A stretch of 64,000 nt of DNA from assembly GCA_040752215.1 (NCBI GenBank), contig JBFMEX010000024.1:24459-88458 (forward strand). The letters run 5' to 3'. Made by a program: the position numbers and the translations under genes. This document shows, piece by piece, positions 47,383-54,644 of the stretch (its first letter is position 1; the number at the start of each line of letters is the position of its first letter). This DNA is from JBFMEX01 sp040752215 (lineage in GTDB: Bacteria > Pseudomonadota > Alphaproteobacteria > Rhizobiales > Hyphomicrobiaceae). The notes beneath the pieces are model-generated. The model ran no database searches. It saw only the letters and a list, made by a program, of their open reading frames with translations, and had not been told where the DNA came from.

Positions 47383-48330
47383 ATGGATGTAGCGGTCAAA
47401 TCGGGGAGCAGGGGCAAAGCCAGGCCGGCAGGAGACCTCAAGTCGTCGCAGGCCTCGATAATCAAGAAGGTCGGCGTCATCGGCGCCGGCCAGATGGGCA
47501 ACGGCATCGCCCACGTCATCGCGCTGGCCGGCTACGACGTGGCCTTGAACGACCTCAAGAAGGACGCCGTCGAGAAGGCGCTGGCGACCATCGACAAGAA
47601 CATGGCGCGCCAGATCAAGAAGGGCCTGATCAGCGACGGCGACAAGGCGACCGCGCTCAAGCGGATCAGCTACGCGCCGAGCTTCGAGGCGTTCGGCGAC
47701 TGCGACCTCGTCATCGAGGCGGCGACCGAGGATGAGCAGGTGAAGCGCAAGATCTTCATCGAGCTTTGTCCGAAGCTGAAGAAGGACGCCATGGTCGCGT
47801 CCAACACCTCCTCGATCTCGATCACCCGGCTTGCCTCGACGACCGACCGCCCCGAGCACTTCATCGGTATGCACTTTATGAACCCGGTGCCGCTGATGGA
47901 GCTGGTCGAGCTGATCCGCGGCATCGCCACCGAGGACGACACCTTCGCGGTGGCTAGGCACTTCGTCGAGAGCCTCGGCAAGATCACCGCAGTCAGCGAG
48001 GACTTCCCCGCCTTCATCGTCAACCGCATCCTGCTGCCGATGATCAACGAGGCCGTCTACACGCTCTACGAGGGCGTCGGCACGGTCGAGGCGATCGACA
48101 AGGCGATGCGGCTCGGCGCCCACCATCCGATGGGGCCGCTCGAGCTCGCCGACTTCATCGGTCTCGACACCTGCCTGTCGGTCATGCAGGTGCTCTACGA
48201 GGGCCTTGCGGATTCGAAGTACCGGCCCTGCCCGCTGCTGGTGAAGTACGTCGAGGCCGGCTGGCTTGGCCGCAAGACCAGCCGCGGCTTCTACGACTAC
48301 CGCGGCGAGAAGCCCGTCCCGACCCGCTGA
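47383..48330 (+). CDS. 3-hydroxybutyryl-CoA dehydrogenase
   Basis: 315 residues from ATG 47383 with AAGGA upstream; the first 27 residues are an extra hydrophilic leader compared with the usual about 290. It is an NAD(P)-dependent 3-hydroxyacyl-CoA dehydrogenase: Rossmann GVIGAGQMGNGIAHVIAL, catalytic His in IGMHFMNPVPLMELVE, SNTSSISI, FIVNRILLPMINEA, and MGPLELADFIGLDT. It acts in butyryl-CoA/hydroxybutyrate metabolism. Adjacent etfBA supports a shared role. Confidence 0.94.
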   Translation: MDVAVKSGSRGKARPAGDLKSSQASIIKKVGVIGAGQMGNGIAHVIALAGYDVALNDLKKDAVEKALATIDKNMARQIKKGLISDGDKATALKRISYAPSFEAFGDCDLVIEAATEDEQVKRKIFIELCPKLKKDAMVASNTSSISITRLASTTDRPEHFIGMHFMNPVPLMELVELIRGIATEDDTFAVARHFVESLGKITAVSEDFPAFIVNRILLPMINEAVYTLYEGVGTVEAIDKAMRLGAHHPMGPLELADFIGLDTCLSVMQVLYEGLADSKYRPCPLLVKYVEAGWLGRKTSRGFYDYRGEKPVPTR

Positions 48331-48440
48331 GGGGCGCGCGACACACTTGGGCTCGGGTGAGACCACACCACTTGCCGCGCGCGGCGGCCGGCTCGCATAT
48401 TCCGAGTTGTCGCGCGCCAACAAGAATCGCATCGCATAGC

Positions 48441-48472
48441 ATCGGGCGGCCAGCGAGCCGCCCGATCGTTTT
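48441..48472 (+). terminator. Hairpin terminator between the dehydrogenase and SDR genes
   Basis: A perfect ten-pair stem ATCGGGCGGC/GCCGCCCGAT with loop CAGCGA, then CG and TTTT. It ends 12 bases before the SDR ATG, directly before its ribosome site CCGGAG, so it could act as terminator of the etf unit or as an attenuator in the SDR leader. Confidence 0.7.
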
Positions 48473-48484
48473 CCGGAGACCAAG

Positions 48485-49243
48485 ATGACCGCCACGCCGA
48501 ACAAGGTCGCCCTCGTCACCGGTGCCGGCTCGGGCATCGGCCGCGCGGTTGCGCTCGCGATGCAGGAAGCAGGCTACGACGTGGCGCTGGCTGGGCGACG
48601 CATCGCCGAGCTGGAGAAGACGGCGAGCCGGGCTACGGCCGGAGGCGGCCGCATGCTGGCGGTCGCCACCGACGTCGCCGATCCGGCTTCCGTCGCCCGA
48701 CTGTTCGCGCACACCAGGGAGGCGTTCGGCCGCCTCGACGTGCTGTTCAACAACGCCGGTATCTTCGCCCCCGCCGTGCCGCTCGAGGAGCTGCCGGTCG
48801 AGACTTGGCGCCAAGTCGTCGACGTCAACTTGACCGGCGTCATGCTGTGCTGCCAGGAGGCCATCCGGCTCATGAAGACGCAGGACCCGAAGGGCGGGCG
48901 CATCATCAACAACGGCTCGATCTCGGCCATGGTCCCGCGACCGCGCACCGCGGCCTATGCCGCCACCAAGCACGCCATCTCCGGCCTCACCAAGGCGCTG
49001 GCGCTCGAGGGGCGCGGCCACCGCATCGCCTGCTCGCAGATCGACATCGGCAATGCCGCCACAGAGCTGGCCTTGACGGCGGCAAGCACGGCGCCGGCCA
49101 CGGCCGGCGCAGGTCCCGAGCCGACATTGGATCTGAAGCACGTCGCCGACGCCGTGCTCTACATGGCTGGGCTGCCGCTCGAGGCCAACGTGCTGTTCAT
49201 GACCTTGAAGGCGACCGAGATGCCCTACGAAGGGCGCGGCTGA
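48485..49243 (+). CDS. Short-chain dehydrogenase/reductase
   Basis: 252 residues of classical SDR type: NAD(P)-binding TGAGSGIGRA, FNNAGIF, Ser in NGSISAMVP, and the YAATKHA catalytic Tyr-Lys. An Arg pair after the first strand (LAGRRIAEL) suggests NADP preference. The substrate cannot be named. The C-terminal region reads LDLKHVADAVLYMAGLP, as in many oxidoreductases of this family. It is preceded by a hairpin terminator. Confidence 0.88.
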   Translation: MTATPNKVALVTGAGSGIGRAVALAMQEAGYDVALAGRRIAELEKTASRATAGGGRMLAVATDVADPASVARLFAHTREAFGRLDVLFNNAGIFAPAVPLEELPVETWRQVVDVNLTGVMLCCQEAIRLMKTQDPKGGRIINNGSISAMVPRPRTAAYAATKHAISGLTKALALEGRGHRIACSQIDIGNAATELALTAASTAPATAGAGPEPTLDLKHVADAVLYMAGLPLEANVLFMTLKATEMPYEGRG

Positions 49244-49300
49244 ATAACTGGGCAGGAGCGACGCACCAGCTTCCGGAACCGATGGGGGGCAGCGGAGGGC

Positions 49301-50008
49301 TCAGGAGTCCGCCAGCGCCTCGAGCGCGGCCGGATCGAGGATCGCGAGGCGGCCGGCGGACGGCACCACGATTCCCCGCTCCTCGAGCTCCAGCAGCAGC
49401 CGCGCGAGGGCATCGATCTCGAGTCCGAGCATGCCGGCCACGGTGCCAGAGGTGAGCGAGTCGGCGATCACCGACGGGTCACGACCCTCGCGGGCGTTGT
49501 TGTCCGAGATCACGCGCAGGAAAGCGGCGAGCCGCACCAGCGGCCGATCCGCATTCTGCCGTACGATGCGCCGGCGCAGGAACGCGAACTCCTGCTCGAT
49601 CGCATCGGCGAGTCGGCCGACGCCGTTCCGCTCGGTGGCGACGATCCTGTCCTGCCATTCGACCGGCAAACGCGCAACGAGGCAGGCTTGCATCGCCTCG
49701 GCCGTCACCGAGTAGATCTTGAGATGTCCGAGCCCAACCGTCTCGCCCGCGAACGCATGACCGACGACGGTCGGCTCTCGCCCCGGCTCCTCGGCCGGCT
49801 CGTAGAGGGTGAGCATGCCTTCCACGAGGCGGTAGACGTGCGTCCTGAGGTCGCCGGCGGCGAACAATACATCGTGTGGCGCGAGGCCGATCAGCGGCCC
49901 GTCCAAGGGAGGTTGCGGTGCCGATGGCGCATGCAAACGCGCAATCCGGCCCTCGGCCGCATCGGCCGAAAGCACGCTCCCCCCACTGTTCTCGGTGGCC
50001 GCAAGCAC
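49301..50008 (-). CDS. Crp/Fnr-family transcriptional regulator
   Basis: 235 residues from a GTG. The N-terminal effector domain shows the cupin-like pattern DVLFAAGDLRTHVYRLVEGMLTLYEP and GHAFAGETVGLGHL; the C-terminal winged helix includes SGTVAGMLGLEIDALARLLLELEERGIV. No FNR-type cysteine cluster is visible (single Cys in MQACLVARL), so oxygen sensing by Fe-S is unlikely. The effector is unknown. Two perfect dyads lie upstream (50043-50060 and 50153-50168), possible autoregulatory sites. Confidence 0.85.
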   Translation of the reverse strand: MLAATENSGGSVLSADAAEGRIARLHAPSAPQPPLDGPLIGLAPHDVLFAAGDLRTHVYRLVEGMLTLYEPAEEPGREPTVVGHAFAGETVGLGHLKIYSVTAEAMQACLVARLPVEWQDRIVATERNGVGRLADAIEQEFAFLRRRIVRQNADRPLVRLAAFLRVISDNNAREGRDPSVIADSLTSGTVAGMLGLEIDALARLLLELEERGIVVPSAGRLAILDPAALEALADS

Positions 50009-50042
50009 GGCGCACTCCTACGCATTACTTGAACTTAGTTTA

Positions 50043-50060
50043 TGTTGCTCGAGGGCAACA
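50043..50060. promoter_or_regulatory. Dyad upstream of the Crp/Fnr gene
   Basis: TGTTGC-N6-GCAACA is an 18-base perfect dyad, 35-52 bases before the GTG start. The spacing TGTTG-N8-CAACA resembles the layout of Crp/Fnr sites (TTGAT-N4-ATCAA class), so autoregulation is plausible. Confidence 0.45.
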
Positions 50061-50152
50061 ATCAATCGCAATCCTGCGCCATGCGTCGACGATCAGAATT
50101 GCAATCTAATTTTTCCTTTTGGATCAGCGGAATGACCCACTTCTATTTCGTT

Positions 50153-50168
50153 ACCAGATTAATCTGGT
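50153..50168. promoter_or_regulatory. Perfect 16-base palindrome
   Basis: ACCAGATTAATCTGGT is a perfect palindrome in the A/T-rich spacer between the nucleotidase stop and the Crp/Fnr gene, about 145 bases upstream of the latter. No T-run follows, so it is an operator candidate rather than a terminator. Confidence 0.5.
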
Positions 50169-50219
50169 GTGAGCCCTGATCTCTATCAAGTGGTCGAACG
50201 CGGCGCGACCGCCATTGGC

Positions 50220-50975
50220 TCACTTTGCCGCGGCAGAGGGGTGGCCGGCGCCGAGGGGAGCGAGAAACCCCGCCAGGTCCTCGGTCATGTGGTGCACGTG
50301 CTCCGGCGGCACGCCCCAGCGACGGATCTCGTATTGCACCGGATGGTCGATGTAGCTCGAGTGCACGAGCACTGTCGTCATCCCGAGCGCGTGCGGCACC
50401 TCGAGGTTGTGCGGCATGTCCTCGAACATCGCCGCCCGGCTCGCCCCAACGTTGTGGCGGCGCACCATCCGGGCGAAGGCGTCGGCGTCGGGCTTCGGCA
50501 CGAACTCGCAGGCGGCGATGTCGCAGATGTCCTCGAAGAGGTGCAGAACGCCGAGCTTGCCGGCGACCCGCTCGGCATGCCTGCGCGAGCCGTTGGTGAA
50601 GATGAGCTTGCGCCCGTCGAGCCGGGCGATCGCCGCGGCCAGCTCGGGGTGCTCCGGCACCACCGAGAGATCGATGTCGTGGACATAGTCGAGGAACGCG
50701 TGCGGATCGATCTTGTGGACCCGCATCAGCCCGGCGAGCGTGGTTCCGAACTGATAATAATAGCTCTTCTGCAGGTGGCGCGCCTGCGCGTAGGGCAGCC
50801 CCAGCAGGCGGGCGATGAACTCGCCCATGCGGTGATCGACCTGCGCGAAAAGGTTGCATTCCGCCGGATAGAGCGTGTTGTCGAGATCGAAGATCCACAC
50901 ACCCGTGTCGCCGAAGCCGCGCCCGCCGGGGCCTGGCACCGCGACGCCGTCGCGCCTCGCCTCGTCCGCGCCCAT
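50220..50975 (-). CDS. Pyrimidine 5'-nucleotidase (HAD superfamily)
   Basis: 251 residues. HAD motifs: nucleophile FDLDNTLYP near residue 29, motif II FTNGS, Lys in FVPKPDADAF, and acidic EDMPHNLEVP. The Sdt1-like subfamily dephosphorylates UMP/CMP-type nucleotides. It directly abuts argB (its ATG is the base after the argB stop), an arrangement common in Hyphomicrobiales and suggesting one transcript. Confidence 0.88.
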   Translation of the reverse strand: MGADEARRDGVAVPGPGGRGFGDTGVWIFDLDNTLYPAECNLFAQVDHRMGEFIARLLGLPYAQARHLQKSYYYQFGTTLAGLMRVHKIDPHAFLDYVHDIDLSVVPEHPELAAAIARLDGRKLIFTNGSRRHAERVAGKLGVLHLFEDICDIAACEFVPKPDADAFARMVRRHNVGASRAAMFEDMPHNLEVPHALGMTTVLVHSSYIDHPVQYEIRRWGVPPEHVHHMTEDLAGFLAPLGAGHPSAAAK

Positions 50976-51932
50976 TCAGCCCTTCTTCGGCCGGCCCTTG
51001 CGCGAGCCGACCAGCGTGCCGGCGCCGTGATCGGTCAACAGCTCCAAGAGCACCGAGTGCGGCACCTTGCCGTTGATTATGACGACCGCCTCGACACCCG
51101 CCTCGACGACCTCGATGCAGCCCTCGATCTTGGGGATCATGCCGCCGGTGATGGTGCCCTTGCGGATGAGGCTGCGCGCCTCGTCGACCGACAGCTCCTC
51201 GACCAGCCGGCCGTCCTTGTCGAGCACGCCCTCGACGTCGGTCAGCAGCAAGAGGCGCTTCGCCTTCATGCGGGCGGCGAGCGCGGAGGCGAAGCTGTCG
51301 GCGTTGATGTTGAGCGTCTCGCCTTCGCGCGAGAGTCCGATCGGGGCGATGACCGGAATCAGGTCGGATTGCGAAATCACATCGACGATGTGCGGGTTGA
51401 TCTCGACCGGATCGCCGACGTAACCGATGTCGACCGCCTTCACCAGGTTGGACTGCGGGTCCGGCATCTCGGTGATCCGCTTGGCGATCATCAGGTTGGC
51501 ATCCTTGCCGCAGATGCCGACCGCCTTGCCGCCTTGCCGGTTGATCGCCGACACGATGTCCTTGTTGATCTTGCCAGCGAGCACCATCTCGACGATCTCG
51601 ACCGTCGGCTTGTCGGTCACCCTGAGGCCGTGCACGAACTCCGATTTGATCGCGAGCTTGGTCAGCATGTCGGCGATCTGCGGCCCGCCGCCGTGCACCA
51701 CGATCGGATTGACGCCGGATTGCTTGAGGTAGACGACGTCCTGTGCGAACGCGTTCGAGAGCGCCTCGTCGCCCATCGCGTGGCCGCCGAACTTGATCAC
51801 CACCGTCTGCTCGTCGTAGCGGAGCATGTTCGGCAGCGCCTCGGCCAGGATGCGGGCCTGCACGTGCGCGGAGATTGCCGTCCCCGCGCCGGCCGCCATC
51901 GCCGGTGCTTTGGTCTTGCCTTTCGTGCTCAT
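50976..51932 (-). CDS. argB: Acetylglutamate kinase
   Basis: 318 residues. It phosphorylates N-acetylglutamate in arginine synthesis. VVIKFGGHAMGD binds ATP; VVHGGGPQIADML and NINADSFASALAARM bind substrate; the GGMIPKIEGCIEVVEAGVE segment is conserved. A 30-residue N-terminal extension (KGKTKAPAMAAGAG) precedes the helix used for arginine sensing in hexameric forms. It is separated from yihA, its usual neighbour, by an opposite-strand gene. Confidence 0.96.
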   Translation of the reverse strand: MSTKGKTKAPAMAAGAGTAISAHVQARILAEALPNMLRYDEQTVVIKFGGHAMGDEALSNAFAQDVVYLKQSGVNPIVVHGGGPQIADMLTKLAIKSEFVHGLRVTDKPTVEIVEMVLAGKINKDIVSAINRQGGKAVGICGKDANLMIAKRITEMPDPQSNLVKAVDIGYVGDPVEINPHIVDVISQSDLIPVIAPIGLSREGETLNINADSFASALAARMKAKRLLLLTDVEGVLDKDGRLVEELSVDEARSLIRKGTITGGMIPKIEGCIEVVEAGVEAVVIINGKVPHSVLLELLTDHGAGTLVGSRKGRPKKG

Positions 51933-52169
51933 CGCGCATTCCCGAGTTGTCGTGGCGCCAGACCGGCGACGGCAGACCCGCAGCGGGTGCCGAGGATCGG
52001 CCGCACTTATATCGCGTTGCTCCCCGGCCACAACGGATTTCCCTCACAATCTCCGGCTATGGCCAGTCGCGGTTTTCGCCCGCGCGTGACCCCCAAGCCC
52101 CGTGCCTTGCCCGGGGACTTCGGTTAACGTCGCGCATTGGCAGGCGGATTCTCCGGCGGGGAGAGGCGG

Positions 52170-53975
52170 ATGAGCAACGTGACGGTCGACATGGTCGGGC
52201 GCATCCCGATGTCGCCGAGCCTTGCGGCGACGCTCGGCCGCGCCCATCAGCACGCCGAGACGCATGCCGATGCCGAGGTCACGCTCGAGCATCTGCTGCT
52301 GGCCCTTGTCGACGATCCCGAGGCCGGCGGCGTGCTGACTCTGAGCGGCGTCGACATCGCGGTGCTGAAGTCCGACGTCGCCGCTCATCTCGCGCGCGGC
52401 GAGGATCGCCGGCCACCCGTTGCCCCCGGCGAAGCGCGGCTCTCCAGCGATGTGCAACGGATTCTCGAGGCCGCGTCCGCCGCCGCCAAAGGTCGCCGCC
52501 ACGAGATCGACGGCGCGATCGTGGTCGCGGCCATCGTCGGCGACGGCAACAGCACCGCCGCCCACATGCTGCGCGCCCGCGGCCTGACCTTCGAGGAGGC
52601 GATAAAGGCGCTGCAGCGGTTTGCCAGTCGGGCGAGCGAGCCGGCGCCCGCTCCGCCGTCGTCGCGAGCCGGCGGCAACGCCGACGACATCCTCGCCTCG
52701 GCGCGCCAGCGCGTCGCCACACGCACGGGCCATGCGCCGCCAGAGCCGCCGAGCGAGCCATCCACTGCGCCACCCACGGCGGCGCCCGCTCCGGAGCCGG
52801 CGCCACCGTCGCAACCTGCACGGCGGCCAGAGTCGAGTGCGCGCCCGCCGTCCTCTGTCGCCGAGGCGGAGGCGCCCGGGGTCGACGCGGCCGCCGACGA
52901 TCTCGCACCCGGTTGGTCGCCGGCCGTGATTCCGGCGCCACCGCTGCCGGAGCGGATCACAGTCCCCGGCGCGCGTCCGCCGCCGCCACGCCGCGTCGAG
53001 CCGACACCGCCCCGACCCCCGCCAGCGCAGCGCGAGGAGCCACCGCCAATGCCACCGCCGGCGGCGCCCGGCGCCGCACCGCGTACCCCTCCCTACCCGC
53101 CACGTGAAGGCTGGGCGCCGGGCGGCGATCGGGTCCCAGGTCCGCCACCGCCGTCTCCGTCGCGCGCACCTCCGCCGATTCCGCCCGAGCAGGCCTCGCG
53201 ACCGCCGCCGCTGCGCGCACCCGGCCCGCATCAGCCGCCGGACCTGTTCGATCCCGCCGCGCGGCCGCTCGGTGGGCGCACGCCAAGCAACATGGCCGCG
53301 CCTCCTGCACCGCCGCCTCCGGTGGCTGCCCCAGCGACCGCTCCGCCGTCCGCAGCGCGTGTCGGCGCCGAGGCCCAGCGCCCGCCGCAGCGCGCCCGGG
53401 CCGCTGGCGACAAGTCGCGCGCCAGGCCGGCGCTCGAGCGCGGGCAGATGGCCGAGAATATCCCCCGCACGATGCAGGTTGGCGTGCCGAAGACGGCCGA
53501 GGTACGGATCGCCAAGGCGGACGTGAAGGCGCTGGCCGAGGGCCTGCAGGGCGCCGGCACCGTCTGGCAGCACGACGTCATGATCTCGAAGGCGATGAGC
53601 GTGCGCCTGCGCGCGCCGGAAGGCGGCTTCTTCATCGAGACCGCCTCGCCCGAGACGCAATGGATCGAGAGCCACCTCGGCGGCCCATTCGCCGACGACA
53701 CGGCAAGTTGGCGGTGGACCATCACCCCCAAGCAGCGCGGCACCCGCCGCCTGCTGCTCGTCGTGTCTGTGCGCACCGTCGGCAGCGACGGCCTGGCCGC
53801 CGAGACCGCGCTGCCCGATCAGGTGTTCGAGGTCAAGGTGCGCACCAACTACGGCCTCGCCGCGCAGAAATGGGCCGGCTGGACCGTGGCGGCCGTGGCC
53901 GGCGGCCTGCTGGCACGCTTCGGCGACGGCCTGTTCGACGCCATTGCGACCGGCATCAAGGTGCTGATCAAATAG
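52170..53975 (+). CDS. Clp-N domain protein with long proline-rich linker and C-terminal membrane helix
   Basis: 601 residues with a GAGAGG site before the ATG. Residues about 1-155 are a full double Clp repeat as at the N-terminus of ClpA/ClpB (SPSLAATLGRAHQHAE, VTLEHLLLALVDDPEA, RRHEIDGAIVVAAIVGDGNS), but no AAA+ ATPase follows. Instead there is a linker of nearly 300 residues very rich in Pro/Ala, then a beta-rich domain of about 120 residues (RTMQVGVPKTAEVRIAKAD to VFEVKVRTNYG), and a final hydrophobic helix (WAGWTVAAVAGGLLARFG). I do not recognise the beta domain. It stands alone, opposite in direction, between argB and yihA, and its end overlaps the yihA end by eight bases. Confidence 0.85.
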   Translation: MSNVTVDMVGRIPMSPSLAATLGRAHQHAETHADAEVTLEHLLLALVDDPEAGGVLTLSGVDIAVLKSDVAAHLARGEDRRPPVAPGEARLSSDVQRILEAASAAAKGRRHEIDGAIVVAAIVGDGNSTAAHMLRARGLTFEEAIKALQRFASRASEPAPAPPSSRAGGNADDILASARQRVATRTGHAPPEPPSEPSTAPPTAAPAPEPAPPSQPARRPESSARPPSSVAEAEAPGVDAAADDLAPGWSPAVIPAPPLPERITVPGARPPPPRRVEPTPPRPPPAQREEPPPMPPPAAPGAAPRTPPYPPREGWAPGGDRVPGPPPPSPSRAPPPIPPEQASRPPPLRAPGPHQPPDLFDPAARPLGGRTPSNMAAPPAPPPPVAAPATAPPSAARVGAEAQRPPQRARAAGDKSRARPALERGQMAENIPRTMQVGVPKTAEVRIAKADVKALAEGLQGAGTVWQHDVMISKAMSVRLRAPEGGFFIETASPETQWIESHLGGPFADDTASWRWTITPKQRGTRRLLLVVSVRTVGSDGLAAETALPDQVFEVKVRTNYGLAAQKWAGWTVAAVAGGLLARFGDGLFDAIATGIKVLIK

Positions 53976-54636
53976 CGCGGCACTCGGCAACGAGCCGCCA
54001 GATCGCCGCCCGCAGCATGTCGATGCCGGCGCCGGTCTCCGACGACGTGGCGAGCACCTCGGGGAATGCAGCGGCGTGCATCGCGAGCGCCTTCGCGGTC
54101 GCGCTTCGGCATTGAGCGAGCGCCGTCGCCGAGATCTTGTCGGCCTTGGTCAGCACCACCTGATAGGAGACTGCTGCCTCGTCCAGAATCGCCAGGATCG
54201 TCCGGTCGACGTCCTTGATCCCGTGCCGGCTGTCGATCAGAACGTAGACACGGGCGAGCGTGGCGCGGCCCCTCAGATAGTCCCTCACCAGCGCCGTCCA
54301 GGCCTCGACTTTCGGCTTCGGTGCCTTGGCGAAGCCGTAGCCCGGCATGTCGACGAGGTAGAACGCCGGCGCCGCGACGCGGCTGAGGAAATAGTTGATC
54401 TCCTGCGTGCGCCCCGGCGTGTTGGAGGTGCGGGCGAGATCGCACTGACGCACGAGCGCATTGATGAGGCTCGACTTGCCGACGTTGGAGCGACCCGCGA
54501 AGGCGACTTCGGGCCGATCCGCGGCGGGTAGATGGTCGAGATCGACGACACCTTTGAGGAAGCCCCACGGCGCCTCGAACAAGCGTCGACCTTGCTCGAT
54601 CGCCTCGTCCTCGTCGGGCGCGCCGGTAGCGGCCAT
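53968..54636 (-). CDS. yihA: Ribosome biogenesis GTPase YihA/YsxC (EngB)
   Basis: 222 residues. It assists 50S assembly and division-coupled growth. G1 GRSNVGKSSL, the switch segment RTSNTPGRTQEINYF, G3 LVDMPGYGFAKAP, G4 LTKADKIS and G5 ATSSETGAG are all present. It starts eight bases after the yidC stop, consistent with the rpmH-rnpA-yidC-yihA operon. Confidence 0.95.
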   Translation of the reverse strand: MAATGAPDEDEAIEQGRRLFEAPWGFLKGVVDLDHLPAADRPEVAFAGRSNVGKSSLINALVRQCDLARTSNTPGRTQEINYFLSRVAAPAFYLVDMPGYGFAKAPKPKVEAWTALVRDYLRGRATLARVYVLIDSRHGIKDVDRTILAILDEAAVSYQVVLTKADKISATALAQCRSATAKALAMHAAAFPEVLATSSETGAGIDMLRAAIWRLVAECRAI

Positions 54637-54644
54637 GAGTGGCC

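Noticed and set aside
50153..50168. Palindrome as terminator of the nucleotidase gene
   Set aside because: No T-run on either strand, and the centre TTAA leaves no loop.
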